From assembly GCA_946480715.1 (NCBI GenBank), contig CAMLKK010000017.1, positions 1 to 63,368 of the forward strand: 63,368 nucleotides of DNA, in the 5' to 3' direction. Positions 26,581 to 35,824 of this stretch are shown here, one piece after another. Origin of the DNA: an uncultured Bacteriovorax sp. (GTDB taxonomy: Bacteria > Bdellovibrionota > Bacteriovoracia > Bacteriovoracales > Bacteriovoracaceae). The position numbers and the translations under genes are program-made. The number at the start of each line of letters is the position of its first letter. Position 1 is the stretch's first letter. The notes below the pieces were generated by a model that was not told the DNA's origin, searched no databases, and was given only the letters and a program-made list of their open reading frames with translations.

Positions 26581-27835
26581 GTGAAGGGTCCTTTTTGTCG
26601 TTGTTATCAAAAAATAATATATAAACCACGTTTAAAATAAATATTGCAAAATAAGCAGCGAGAGAGGAAATCGCAGCGGCATGAACTCCGATTTCTAATA
26701 AAAGATAATAATTCAGAATAACATTTAAAAAACAACTTGAAATAAGTGATGAGAATACAAATAAAGGTATTTTTCGTGCAGATAAGTAATTCATTAAAAT
26801 TGTGTTAGCCCCTAGGAATGATACAGCGATAGTTAACCACTTAAGAGATTTTGCTGACTCAATAAATTGCTTCCCAAAAATAAGGGAGATTATATCGTCA
26901 CTAAAAATGAAAACAAATATGCAAATCGGGACCATAAATCCAAATATCATTCCGACAGTCTGCCAAAGGTCTTTTCTCCCTTGCCCAACATTTTTAATGA
27001 ATTTGGGAAAAATTAGTTGGCCAACAATAGATGGAACAATAAGCAATGAATCCGTTAGTGAACTTGCGACTGAATATATGCCTGTCGCCTTTGTACCCAG
27101 GATGGCTTCGATCATCCAAATATCAATCTTCAAAATTAAAAACATCAATAGACATACAAAATACAAGCGAGCAGCAGTTCCGGTAGATTGCTTTAGAAGT
27201 TGAAGATTCAACATTTTCTTAAAATCTGAAAGTTTATTGGAAAATATTTTTTTTGTATAAAGATAAGTGACTACGAATGAGAGAAAGCTGCAAAATAATA
27301 CGGCTTCAGCAGTTTTAAATATAAATGCGGCCGGAACAGCCGCCAACAAAAATGATAGTTTTTGTAGCAACTCAGACATATTAAATTCTTTAATTTTACC
27401 CAGTGCAATTAATATATTCTGATTAAATAATGAAATGAGGCCCATTGGTACACAGATCAAACTGATTGCGATCGATTCTGTTGCTTCAATATTCGATGAA
27501 TAAAACATAAAATAAACAATCAAGAATATTAAACAGAATAATATAGATCCTAAAAAAATGATTAATGCATTGTTGGCGAGTATGGAGTGGAGTAATTCGG
27601 GTTTTTTTGAAAGATGAATTGTATTAACGGAATGAAATCCTAAATTTGCAAACTGCACCCCGATTGAAATGACAGAAGCCGCAAAGGCAAATTGTCCTCT
27701 TTCAAAAACTCCGAGTTCTCGAATTATAAAAATACTTCCGATTATTGAGATAAATTGCACAGAGAATCGAGTGAAAATAGTTTGTAATATTTGTCGAAAA
27801 AAAATATTAGTAACTCCCAGCTTTAAATTGATCAT
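26540..27835 (-). CDS. Wzx-type oligosaccharide flippase (MOP superfamily)
   Basis: A 431-residue protein with about twelve to fourteen membrane segments. FSVQFISIIGSIFIIRELGVFERGQFAFAAS at residues 22-52 is the typical MOP-superfamily N-terminus (helix, R-x-L-G, G-x-F/Y) and GIYSVASSLTDSLLIVPSIVGQLIFPKF near residue 240 is the matching second-half block. It should move Und-PP-linked repeat units across the inner membrane. Its 3' end overlaps the GT4 start, so the two are coupled. It is one of two Wzx genes in the locus (other at 51172). Confidence 0.88.
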   Translation of the reverse strand: MINLKLGVTNIFFRQILQTIFTRFSVQFISIIGSIFIIRELGVFERGQFAFAASVISIGVQFANLGFHSVNTIHLSKKPELLHSILANNALIIFLGSILFCLIFLIVYFMFYSSNIEATESIAISLICVPMGLISLFNQNILIALGKIKEFNMSELLQKLSFLLAAVPAAFIFKTAEAVLFCSFLSFVVTYLYTKKIFSNKLSDFKKMLNLQLLKQSTGTAARLYFVCLLMFLILKIDIWMIEAILGTKATGIYSVASSLTDSLLIVPSIVGQLIFPKFIKNVGQGRKDLWQTVGMIFGFMVPICIFVFIFSDDIISLIFGKQFIESAKSLKWLTIAVSFLGANTILMNYLSARKIPLFVFSSLISSCFLNVILNYYLLLEIGVHAAAISSLAAYFAIFILNVVYILFFDNNDKKDPSLEDNNTICTSTNC

Positions 27836-27886
27836 AGTTTTTTAATTTTTATTTTCATGTGGTTTTTGGTTGTCTCATCAATTTTG

Positions 27887-29911
27887 TTAAGCTCGATTAA
27901 TGAATATATAAGGTTGAAATTTTAGATTGTAATCAATAGTGTTAATTCTTGAGATGTTATCAATACAGTGGGCAACTTTAGAATTGATTTTTAAGCCTAA
28001 AAAATTATTTGGATAAACTGGGTAGTAAATTTTTGAAAGTTTTGCAAAATTTATTTCAGGGCTTCTTTCGAAGTATTTTTCAGGCTCTTTATAATTGATT
28101 TTGAGTTTTGACATTCCAGTTGAACAAGAGTGTGTGTTTTTAAATTCAACAACAATGTACTCAAAGTTTTGACTAAATTTGAGATTTAAATTCAAAGTCG
28201 TATCTAAGTTATTTGTCAAGACAACGGCTTTTAGTTTTTCTGTCTTTGCCTTCAAGAAGTTTTCTTCAACTAAAGATTTTAATTTATTGTGTTGGTATTG
28301 TTTTAGTGGAATAAGCACTATTGCTACAACCATAGAAAAAATTGAAAAACTAGTAAGTGCTTCTTTTAGTTTAAACTTTGAAAAGTTTTCAAAAAAGGTT
28401 CTCTTTCTTATAAAAGTAGGTAAAAGAAACACCCTATAGAGAACTTCTCTTATTATGAATAATAGAGTCAAAATCGCTAAAATTTCCATTTGGAAGTAAT
28501 GGCGAATATTAAATTGTATTGCAGGATAAGATAAGAAAAAAATGTAAGAAAAAATTGAAATTACTAAAATTTGCTGTGAGTAGAAAATGCTGACCAGTAA
28601 GCCTGCAATTGAGAATATGATTATAGGATTGATATTTTTTACAATAGTAAAGAACTTAATGGCGTAAGCATTGGCCTCATGAACTAGTCTAGATGAGGTA
28701 GGTAAGAAACGATTTGCAGACTCATAAGGAAGTTTTATTATTGTAAAAGCACTTTTAATCCCTCTTTTTAAAAGAGTATCAGGGAAATTCACCAAAACAG
28801 CGATTAGAAAATCAAAGGCCGACTTTGCATATGAGTCGTTTAAGAATTTTGTTTCTTTTTTATAGTGATGCAACGACGATGAATCGATTTTCGCAGCTAA
28901 ATAGATATCATTATAAGAAGCGAGTAGTTCCAAGTAGCCATTTTCAATTAAGATTTCTTTATTTGTATCTGTATCAAGAGGAGTCAAACCTAGAAGTGTT
29001 ACATGATAAAGAGGAGCTTTTGGTGAAAAATCTTTTCCATCAAAATTGATTTTAGAAGTTATTGGTAAAGTTATAAGCTTGAAAACCAGCGTCATAATCA
29101 GACATAACGAGATCCACTTTGCGATAGTCTTTAAAATTACTTTTAAATCATTAGTTTTAAAATTTATGAGTTGTAAATGACTAATCAAAAATATGAGATA
29201 TGCTGCAGGTAAGAATATAGCTAGATCGACCCTGAACCCATAACCAACTCCAGAAACAATGCCCAGAATAATTGTTAACCAAATACTTTTGCCATAATCA
29301 TCTTTATTTTTATAGATGTATACGAGTAATAAAAATGAGGTTACGAAAAAAGGGGCTTTTCCATAGTCGCGTAAATGTGGGAAGTTAGACAAATGCATTG
29401 TTGAAGACATGAAAAGCAGAGAACCTAATAAGGCCATCAATTGATGAAAAAATAGAATAAAAAACCAGTAAGATGCAACAATAGTAGCAGCAAAGAGTAA
29501 CAATCCTAGCTTCGCAGTTGATGTCCATGAAATTTTTCCTTCAAATTTCCATAGCAAAACAATTGCCTCTCCAAGATACATTGAGCCTATTGAGACCGGA
29601 TATTCATTAGAAACGTATTCGTTCCTGGGGACAATACCACCTGAATTTCTAAGTGCTGTCTCACAGGTAATCGAGTCAGCCTTTTGGTCTAAGAAATTTA
29701 TCAATTCTTTATTTTTTATTTTTGGGAGAACAAAGCCTTGTCCGCAGTAGGCCATGATGTAAGGTGTTGCATAAGATTGATACCATTGTGGAATTATTTT
29801 AGTATCTTTTTGGTAAAGAGAAGCATAGTGGTATGCGGTTAGGGCAAGAATCAAACTTATTAAAACATTGAAAATGTGTGTTAAAATAAATTGTTTTCGG
29901 AAAAGCGTCAT
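27887..29911 (-). CDS. Large polytopic membrane protein, GT-C-like, unknown
   Basis: About 674 residues with ten or more membrane segments in the first 540 residues and a soluble C-terminal tail of about 130 residues. I chose the ATG at 29911 (AGGA eight bases upstream) over a TTG two codons earlier. The first periplasmic-type loop (residues about 35-105) ends in EYVSNEYPVSIGSMYLGEAI. The pattern of many helices, an early polar loop and a terminal soluble domain is GT-C-like. I do not recognise a family. It lies 51 bp upstream of wzx on the same strand, so it is probably co-transcribed. Confidence 0.5.
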   Translation of the reverse strand: MTLFRKQFILTHIFNVLISLILALTAYHYASLYQKDTKIIPQWYQSYATPYIMAYCGQGFVLPKIKNKELINFLDQKADSITCETALRNSGGIVPRNEYVSNEYPVSIGSMYLGEAIVLLWKFEGKISWTSTAKLGLLLFAATIVASYWFFILFFHQLMALLGSLLFMSSTMHLSNFPHLRDYGKAPFFVTSFLLLVYIYKNKDDYGKSIWLTIILGIVSGVGYGFRVDLAIFLPAAYLIFLISHLQLINFKTNDLKVILKTIAKWISLCLIMTLVFKLITLPITSKINFDGKDFSPKAPLYHVTLLGLTPLDTDTNKEILIENGYLELLASYNDIYLAAKIDSSSLHHYKKETKFLNDSYAKSAFDFLIAVLVNFPDTLLKRGIKSAFTIIKLPYESANRFLPTSSRLVHEANAYAIKFFTIVKNINPIIIFSIAGLLVSIFYSQQILVISIFSYIFFLSYPAIQFNIRHYFQMEILAILTLLFIIREVLYRVFLLPTFIRKRTFFENFSKFKLKEALTSFSIFSMVVAIVLIPLKQYQHNKLKSLVEENFLKAKTEKLKAVVLTNNLDTTLNLNLKFSQNFEYIVVEFKNTHSCSTGMSKLKINYKEPEKYFERSPEINFAKLSKIYYPVYPNNFLGLKINSKVAHCIDNISRINTIDYNLKFQPYIFINRA

Positions 29912-29946
29912 TTCCAAGTTCCTATTTGAATGGCTTGAGAGTGAAG

Positions 29947-29970
29947 TTTAAGTGAAGTTTAATTGATTGG
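29947..29970. repeat. Short direct repeat in the divergent promoter region
   Basis: GTGAAGTTTA occurs twice in immediate succession (one intervening A) in the 188-bp gap between the membrane-protein gene and rfbB. It could be a regulator half-site pair or a small duplication. The rest of the gap is AT-rich, with an extended minus-10-like TAGCATAAT near 30053. Confidence 0.3.
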
Positions 29971-30099
29971 CGTGCAAAAATTTAAAAAATTTGAAAGCTT
30001 GGTTCTCTTTTAACTATTCTATTATTCTCACAAACTTTATTGTTTCCAATCTAGCATAATGTCCATATATTTTTTGCAGAATATTTAATTCAGGAAATT

Positions 30100-31164
30100 A
30101 TGAAGATTTTAATTACTGGTGGAGCTGGCTTTATAGGTTCCGCGTTGATCAGATTTATCTACAATCATACGAATGATCAGGTTATTAATGTTGATAAACT
30201 GACGTATGCAGGTAATTTACATTCACTAGGTGATATTGCATTAAGTAACCGATATTTTTTTGAGCAAATTGATATTTGTGATGCGGAAAAATTAGAAAAA
30301 GTTTTCGAAAAGCATTCACCGGATTGTGTGATGCATCTCGCAGCAGAGTCTCATGTTGATAGATCTATAGATTCGCCTTCAACTTTTATCCAGACGAATG
30401 TAATTGGTACTTTCAATCTCTTAATGCTTTCTAAGCAATATTGGCAAAGTCTAAATGGAGCAAAAAAACTTAATTTTCGCTTTCATCACATTTCCACCGA
30501 TGAAGTCTATGGAGATTTAGAAAATGAGAACGATTTTTTTAAAGAGAATACGCCGTATGCTCCTAGTAGCCCTTATTCCGCAAGTAAGGCATCATCAGAT
30601 CATCTAGTGAGGGCTTGGTTAAGAACCTATGGCCTCCCAACACTTATTACAAATTGTTCAAATAACTATGGGCCTTATCAATTTCCAGAGAAGCTGATAC
30701 CATTAACTATTCTAAACGCTATCGAAAATAAAAACATTCCAATATATGGAACTGGCAATCAAATAAGAGATTGGCTATTTGTCGATGACCATGTTCGAGC
30801 CCTTTATCTAGTATTAACAACTGGAAAGGTTGGTGAAACATACAATATTGGTGGACTCAATGAAAAAAGAAACATCGATGTGGTTAAAGAGATATGTAGT
30901 ATTTTAGATGAAATACTTAAAGATGATTCCAGCAAATCACTTTTCAGCGACCTCATCACTTTTGTCCAAGATAGACCGGGGCATGACAAGAGGTATGCGA
31001 TCGATAGTAGTAAAATTAAACGAGAGCTTGGTTGGCAGCCACTTGAAAGCTTCGAGACTGGCATAAGAAAAACAGTTGAATGGTATCTCAATAACAATGA
31101 CTGGGTTTTAAAGGTCAAAGACGGAACTTATAGGACGAGGTACGGATTGGGAGAAAATCAATGA
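30100..31164 (+). CDS. rfbB: dTDP-glucose 4,6-dehydratase
   Basis: A 354-residue SDR of normal length. NAD site [12 protein letters not shown] at 6-17, catalytic Thr133-Asp134-Glu135 in STDEVYGD, and Tyr159/Lys163 in SPYSASKAS. The blocks [10 protein letters not shown] and [17 protein letters not shown] are diagnostic. It makes dTDP-4-keto-6-deoxyglucose. No rfbC or rfbD is present, so the keto sugar is not heading for rhamnose here; wecE at the end of this operon is the obvious consumer. It heads a six-gene plus-strand operon and overlaps rfbA by 4 bp. Confidence 0.96.
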   Translation: MKILITGGAGFIGSALIRFIYNHTNDQVINVDKLTYAGNLHSLGDIALSNRYFFEQIDICDAEKLEKVFEKHSPDCVMHLAAESHVDRSIDSPSTFIQTNVIGTFNLLMLSKQYWQSLNGAKKLNFRFHHISTDEVYGDLENENDFFKENTPYAPSSPYSASKASSDHLVRAWLRTYGLPTLITNCSNNYGPYQFPEKLIPLTILNAIENKNIPIYGTGNQIRDWLFVDDHVRALYLVLTTGKVGETYNIGGLNEKRNIDVVKEICSILDEILKDDSSKSLFSDLITFVQDRPGHDKRYAIDSSKIKRELGWQPLESFETGIRKTVEWYLNNNDWVLKVKDGTYRTRYGLGENQ

Positions 31165-32030
31165 GAGGAATTGTCTTGGCCGGTGGCTCTGGAACCAGAT
31201 TGTATCCAGCGACGAAAGGAGTATCTAAGCAATTACTTCCAATTTACGATAAACCACTTATTTATTATTCGCTCTCAACTTTAATGCTCTCAGGAATTAG
31301 AGATATTTTGGTTATAACGACTCCGGAAGATCAAAACTCCTTTAAAAGATTACTTGGAACTGGCGAGGAATTTGGAATCAACTTGAGTTATGCAATTCAA
31401 CCCAGACCTGAAGGACTCGCTCAAGCATTTATCATTGGAGAAGAATTTATTGGTGATGACAGATGTTCATTAGTTTTGGGAGACAATTTATTTTTTGGAC
31501 AAGGGTTCACTCCAAAATTAAAGGCAGCAGTAGAACGCAAAGAGGGTGCTACAATTTTTGCTTATCAGGTTATGGATTCTGAGCGATTTGGAGTAGTAGA
31601 ATTTGATGAGAACCAAAAAGCAATCTCAATTGAAGAAAAGCCAACTAAGCCTAAATCAAATTGGGCAGTCACTGGGTTATATTTTTACGACAAGAAAGTC
31701 GTGGAATATGCAAAAAGAGTAGAACCTTCTGATCGAGGTGAGCTCGAAATTACATCTATAAATCAAATGTATCTTGAGGATAACAGCCTGAAGGTAGAAC
31801 TATTAGGAAGAGGATTTGCATGGCTTGATACTGGAACGCATGATTCATTGAGTGAAGCTTCATCATTTGTCGAAACTGTTCAAAAGAGACAGGGGATGAT
31901 GGTGGCATGTTTAGAAGAAATCGCCTGGAGAAATGGTTGGTTGACAGATAACGATCTAGTGAATTTTGGGAAAAAACTCAAAAATAACCATTACGGTCAA
32001 TATCTTATGAACCTTATTGGAAATAAATGA
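31161..32030 (+). CDS. rfbA: Glucose-1-phosphate thymidylyltransferase
   Basis: A 289-residue nucleotidyltransferase, the normal size. [20 protein letters not shown] at residues 3-22 then [17 protein letters not shown] form the nucleotide loop and substrate pocket, and [13 protein letters not shown] near residue 107 holds the metal-binding Asp. [10 protein letters not shown] and [13 protein letters not shown] are typical later blocks. It produces dTDP-glucose for RfbB. ATGA overlaps link it to both neighbours. Confidence 0.96.
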   Translation: MRGIVLAGGSGTRLYPATKGVSKQLLPIYDKPLIYYSLSTLMLSGIRDILVITTPEDQNSFKRLLGTGEEFGINLSYAIQPRPEGLAQAFIIGEEFIGDDRCSLVLGDNLFFGQGFTPKLKAAVERKEGATIFAYQVMDSERFGVVEFDENQKAISIEEKPTKPKSNWAVTGLYFYDKKVVEYAKRVEPSDRGELEITSINQMYLEDNSLKVELLGRGFAWLDTGTHDSLSEASSFVETVQKRQGMMVACLEEIAWRNGWLTDNDLVNFGKKLKNNHYGQYLMNLIGNK

Positions 32031-32968
32031 AAAAATCTTTTCCCTTAAAAATTTCAGTTTGCATACCTCTATACAGATGTGAAAAATCACTACGTGAACT
32101 TTACACTCAATTAAAAAAGAATCTTGATATCATCGTGGGTGATAGTTATGAACTAATTTTTGTTGATGATTGCAGCCCTATGAATGATTGGGAAATTGTT
32201 AAAGAGCTTGTAAAAAATGATGAACAAGTTAAAGGCTTCAAGCTTTCAAAGAATTTCGGACAACACCCAGCTATCTTTGCAGGATTATCAAAAGCAAAAG
32301 GCGAATGGATTATTGTTATGGACGGGGACCTACAAGATGATCCCAAAGAGATACCAAATCTTTATAAAAAAGCACTTCAAGGAAATTCGAAAAAAATTTT
32401 GGCCAGACGAATTGAGAGAAAGGATAGTTTGGTAAAACGATGGGGTTCAAAATTATTTTATAAGTTATTGGCCATTCTCAGTGGAGCTAAATTAGACAGT
32501 TCTGTTGCAAACTTTGGAATTTATCATAATCAAATGATTGAAGCAGTTCTAAATATGGAAGATAGAATCAAGTATTTTCCAGCAATGGCATATTGGGTTG
32601 GCTTCGAAACAGAATACTTAGATGTCGACCATGGCGAAAGAACCCATGGCAATAGTTCCTATAATTTGAAAAAATTATTTAATTTGGCTTTTGAGATTAT
32701 AATTTCGTTTTCAGAAAAACCGCTTAAAGCAATGATTGTTACAGGTGTTCTAATTGCCACTGGAGCTTTTATACTGGGTTTATATTATTTGTGGTTAGCG
32801 CTTTTTCATAAGTTAGCGATTCAGGGATGGGCAAGTTTAATAATTTTAATTTTCTTTTCAACTGGGTTGATAATTTTATGCTTGGGAATTGTTGGTATAT
32901 ATATTGGCAAAATTTTCGAATCTGTAAAAAAACGACCCATATATATTTTTGAGGAATCCCTTGATTAA
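32027..32968 (+). CDS. GT2 polyprenyl-phosphate glycosyltransferase (GtrB/ArnC-like)
   Basis: A 313-residue GT2 with [20 protein letters not shown] at the N-terminus, [19 protein letters not shown] (D-x-D region) near residue 95 and [20 protein letters not shown] near residue 205. Two membrane helices lie at about 230-295. It should make an undecaprenyl-phosphate-linked sugar. In this operon (rfbB, rfbA, formyltransferase-like, methyltransferase, wecE) it resembles ArnC, which loads a formylated 4-amino sugar onto undecaprenyl phosphate. The comparison is by architecture; ArnC acts on UDP-Ara4N-formyl. It is similar in layout to the GT2 at 10995. Confidence 0.85.
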   Translation: MKKSFPLKISVCIPLYRCEKSLRELYTQLKKNLDIIVGDSYELIFVDDCSPMNDWEIVKELVKNDEQVKGFKLSKNFGQHPAIFAGLSKAKGEWIIVMDGDLQDDPKEIPNLYKKALQGNSKKILARRIERKDSLVKRWGSKLFYKLLAILSGAKLDSSVANFGIYHNQMIEAVLNMEDRIKYFPAMAYWVGFETEYLDVDHGERTHGNSSYNLKKLFNLAFEIIISFSEKPLKAMIVTGVLIATGAFILGLYYLWLALFHKLAIQGWASLIILIFFSTGLIILCLGIVGIYIGKIFESVKKRPIYIFEESLD

Positions 32969-33860
32969 AGTTAGACTCTATTTAGCTGGCGAAAAAGGCT
33001 TGCATGTATTATCTGAGTTAATATCAGCAAATCTTACCTTGCTGATCGATTCTGTGGTAGGAGCTAAAGATCAAAATGTAAGAGATGATAAATTTGAAGA
33101 AATTAGAAATATTTGCTCAAGTGCCGGAATTGAATTCTACACTGCTAAAAATGTTCCTCACTTTAATAATTCACATGCTCTCGCTATTGGTTGGAGATAT
33201 TTAATTAGTGAAGAATCAAATTTAATTGTTCTGCATGATTCATTATTGCCCAAGTACAGGGGGTTTAATCCTCTAGTCACGGCTCTCATTAATGGTGATT
33301 CGGAGGTCGGGGTAACCGCTTTATTTGCTGCTGAGGCTTACGATACCGGCGATATAATAATTCAAAAAAAAACTTCAATTACATATCCGTTAAAAATTTT
33401 TCAATGCATTTTACTCGTCAATGAGCTTTATTCCGCAATTACTCTTGAAATTTTACAATCTCTTAAGAAGGGTGAAACTTTAATTGCACGAAAGCAGGAT
33501 GAATCTTTGGCTTCATTCAGCTTATGGAGAGACGAGCTGGATTATTTTATCGATTGGACATTAGATGCATGGACAATTGCACGAAGTGTTGATGCGCTAG
33601 GAATGCCCTATGATGGCGCTCAAGTCTATGTAAATAATGTCAGAGCAAGATTGATGGATTCAGTTCCTTTGGATGATGTAGAAATAGGCAATCGAGTATG
33701 TGGAAAAGTACTTTACATGGACGGTGATTATCCAATTGTCGTCTGTGGAAAAGGATTGTTAAAAATTAAAAAATTAGAGTCATATGTGAGTGGCGATAAT
33801 TTGTTACCTTTAAAAAAATTTAGAACTCGTTTCACTGGTTATAAACAAGATGAACATTGA
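32961..33860 (+). CDS. Formyltransferase-like protein (sugar N-formyltransferase candidate)
   Basis: About 299 residues of the methionyl-tRNA formyltransferase superfamily. I chose TTG at 32961, which has GAGGAA four bases upstream; an earlier TTG at 32949 would lengthen the overlap with the GT2 gene. The core HDSLLPKYRGFNPL (His92) and YDTGDIIIQK (Asp128) fit the catalytic His and Asp. The Asn two residues before the His in the usual N-x-H is Val here (IVLHDS). A C-terminal domain of about 90 residues follows. Beside wecE, it may formylate the 4-amino group of dTDP-Fuc4N. A nine-A tract at 33364-33372 lies in the frame. Confidence 0.75.
   Translation: MIKVRLYLAGEKGLHVLSELISANLTLLIDSVVGAKDQNVRDDKFEEIRNICSSAGIEFYTAKNVPHFNNSHALAIGWRYLISEESNLIVLHDSLLPKYRGFNPLVTALINGDSEVGVTALFAAEAYDTGDIIIQKKTSITYPLKIFQCILLVNELYSAITLEILQSLKKGETLIARKQDESLASFSLWRDELDYFIDWTLDAWTIARSVDALGMPYDGAQVYVNNVRARLMDSVPLDDVEIGNRVCGKVLYMDGDYPIVVCGKGLLKIKKLESYVSGDNLLPLKKFRTRFTGYKQDEH
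33364..33372 (+). repeat. Nine-A homopolymer inside the formyltransferase-like gene
   Basis: An uninterrupted run of nine A's in the coding strand (ATT CAA AAA AAA ACT). A one-base slip would shift the frame about halfway through the gene. It may be a phase-variation site or just AT-rich sequence. Confidence 0.5.
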
Positions 33861-34683
33861 GAAAATTTCAAAAAATTTAATAAAAGATAATGACATCTGG
33901 TTTTCTAAATCCAATTCAACAATTTCTTATCCTTCAGATGGAAATTCTGAATGTTTTAGAATTGAAGATAATAGTTTTTGGTTCAAACACAGAAATCTTT
34001 GTATCCAAGAATATTTAAAACGATTTCCTCCAAATGGAGTTTTGATCGATATCGGCGGTGGTAACGGTTATGTTGCTAAAGGTATTATTCAAGCTGGTTT
34101 ATGCGAAGTTGCACTTTTAGAGCCAGGAATTACAGGAATATTAAACGCTAAGAAAAGAGGAATTGAGAATTTGATTTGTTCGACCTTGCAGGATGCACGA
34201 TTGGAATCTAGTTCGGTTGAAGCTGTGGGGCTATTTGATGTTATAGAGCACATTGAAAATGATGAAGAATTTCTTAGAGAGTTACATTCACTAATTAAAG
34301 ATGATGGATATATTTTTTTAACAGTACCAGCATATCAATTTCTTTGGTCAGATGAAGACAGAGATGCAGGTCATTTTCGTCGTTATACAAAAAAGGGTCT
34401 TAAAAAAATATTGGAGAAAAATGGCTTTGAAGTCTGTGCAATCTCATATTTTTTTGTTTTTTTAGTTTTACCAATTTTTTTATTAAGATCAATTCCATCA
34501 AGACTAAGAAGAAATAAAACTTCAAAAAACGCAATTGATGAGAAAGACCACACTATTGGAAAAAGCCAGTTAATTATAAAATTCCTTTTAAAAATAGAAT
34601 TGACCTTACTTGAAAAAGGTCTTTCATTGCCATTTGGTGGGAGTTGTATTGCCGTAGCTCGCAAACAAGGGAGTAAAGAATGA
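33850..34683 (+). CDS. Class I SAM-dependent methyltransferase
   Basis: A 277-residue protein with the Rossmann methyltransferase motif VLIDIGGGNGYVAKGI (motif I) near residue 61, LLEPG as the acidic-loop motif II and VEAVGLFDVIEHIENDEEFL as motif IV. YIFLTVPAYQFLWSDEDRDAGHFRRYTKKGL is typical of the Methyltransf_11/23 group found in glycan loci. It overlaps the formyltransferase-like gene by 11 bp and wecE by 4 bp. The acceptor is unknown; methylation of a sugar hydroxyl or a polyprenyl-linked intermediate is likely. Confidence 0.85.
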   Translation: MNIEKISKNLIKDNDIWFSKSNSTISYPSDGNSECFRIEDNSFWFKHRNLCIQEYLKRFPPNGVLIDIGGGNGYVAKGIIQAGLCEVALLEPGITGILNAKKRGIENLICSTLQDARLESSSVEAVGLFDVIEHIENDEEFLRELHSLIKDDGYIFLTVPAYQFLWSDEDRDAGHFRRYTKKGLKKILEKNGFEVCAISYFFVFLVLPIFLLRSIPSRLRRNKTSKNAIDEKDHTIGKSQLIIKFLLKIELTLLEKGLSLPFGGSCIAVARKQGSKE

Positions 34684-35819
34684 ATCAGATACCATTTAAT
34701 ATACCCTTCACAGTCCCAGTGGAAAAATTTGCTGAAAGTTTAAAAGATACTCGTAAATTTTCAGGGGATGGTCCTTGGACTAAAAAATGTAATTTTTGGT
34801 TTGAACAAAAATTAGCCTCAAAAGTTTTAATGACTACTTCATGTACACATGCTCTTGAAATGATGGCCCTCTTGATTGACATTGCAGAGGGAGATGAAGT
34901 TATTTTACCGAGTTATACCTTTGTATCAACTGCCAATGCTTTCGCACTGAGGGGTGCAAAAATTGTATTCGTAGATATTGATCCTAAGACAATGAACCTT
35001 GACCCTCATCTTGCTGAAAAGGCCATAACTGAAAAAACGAAAGCCATAGTGGTTGTGCATTATGCTGGCGTCGCATGTGACATGGAAAAATTCGAAATAC
35101 TAGCAAAAAAACATAACATCTTTCTTTTAGAAGATGCAGCTCAGGGAATGATGAGTACGCACAATGGAAGACAGCTAGGTACAATTGGCCATTTGGGTAC
35201 CTATTCTTTTCATGAAACTAAAAACTATCACTGTGGAGAAGGTGGACTCTTAATTATTAATGATGAAAAACTTTTTAAAAAAGCTGAGATCATGAGAGAG
35301 AAAGGAACTGACAGATCTTCCTTTTTAAGGGGAGAGTTGGATAAGTATACTTGGCAAGCTATAGGTTCTAGCTATTTAACGAGTGAGCTTAATGCAGCTT
35401 ATTTATACCCACAGCTTATCGATTCAGAAAAAATTAACATGAAAAGGCTAAGAATTTGGTCTTTGTATTATGAAAAATTAAAGATATTGGCAGAAAAAAA
35501 ATTAATTGAATTGCCCTACTTGCCGTCAAATTGCACACATAATGCACATTTGTTTTATATCAAATGCAAATCTTTTAATGAACGAAGTAATTTTATTTCT
35601 TATATGAAAAATTTCGGAGTACAAGTTGTAAGTCACTATATCCCTCTCCATAGTGCACCTGCTGGTTTGAAATATGGAAGATTTGAAGGTAGTGATAATT
35701 TTACAACCAAGGAAAGTGAGAGGCTCGTCAGATTACCACTATTTTATGATCTTTCAGAGAATGAAGTTTTTCATATCACTGATTTGATATTTTCTTTTTA
35801 TAGTGAGATGGACACTTAA
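34680..35819 (+). CDS. wecE: dTDP-4-amino-4,6-dideoxygalactose transaminase
   Basis: A 379-residue PLP enzyme closely matching E. coli WecE (RffA) in blocks such as SGDGPWTKKC, ILPSYTFVSTANAF, VHYAGVACDM and SFHETKNYHCGEGG. The PLP lysine is Lys181, so unlike ColD and RfbH here this is a true aminotransferase. It converts dTDP-4-keto-6-deoxyglucose to dTDP-Fuc4N (TDP-4-amino-4,6-dideoxy-D-galactose). It closes the rfbBA operon. No WecD acetyltransferase is present; the formyltransferase-like gene may take its place. Confidence 0.93.
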   Translation: MNQIPFNIPFTVPVEKFAESLKDTRKFSGDGPWTKKCNFWFEQKLASKVLMTTSCTHALEMMALLIDIAEGDEVILPSYTFVSTANAFALRGAKIVFVDIDPKTMNLDPHLAEKAITEKTKAIVVVHYAGVACDMEKFEILAKKHNIFLLEDAAQGMMSTHNGRQLGTIGHLGTYSFHETKNYHCGEGGLLIINDEKLFKKAEIMREKGTDRSSFLRGELDKYTWQAIGSSYLTSELNAAYLYPQLIDSEKINMKRLRIWSLYYEKLKILAEKKLIELPYLPSNCTHNAHLFYIKCKSFNERSNFISYMKNFGVQVVSHYIPLHSAPAGLKYGRFEGSDNFTTKESERLVRLPLFYDLSENEVFHITDLIFSFYSEMDT

Positions 35820-35824
35820 TCTTC

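Noticed and set aside
26540..26610. Frameshift between wzx and GT4 genes because of the long overlap
   Set aside because: Both proteins look complete, and a TTG at 26580 with a ribosome site shortens the overlap to 41 bp.
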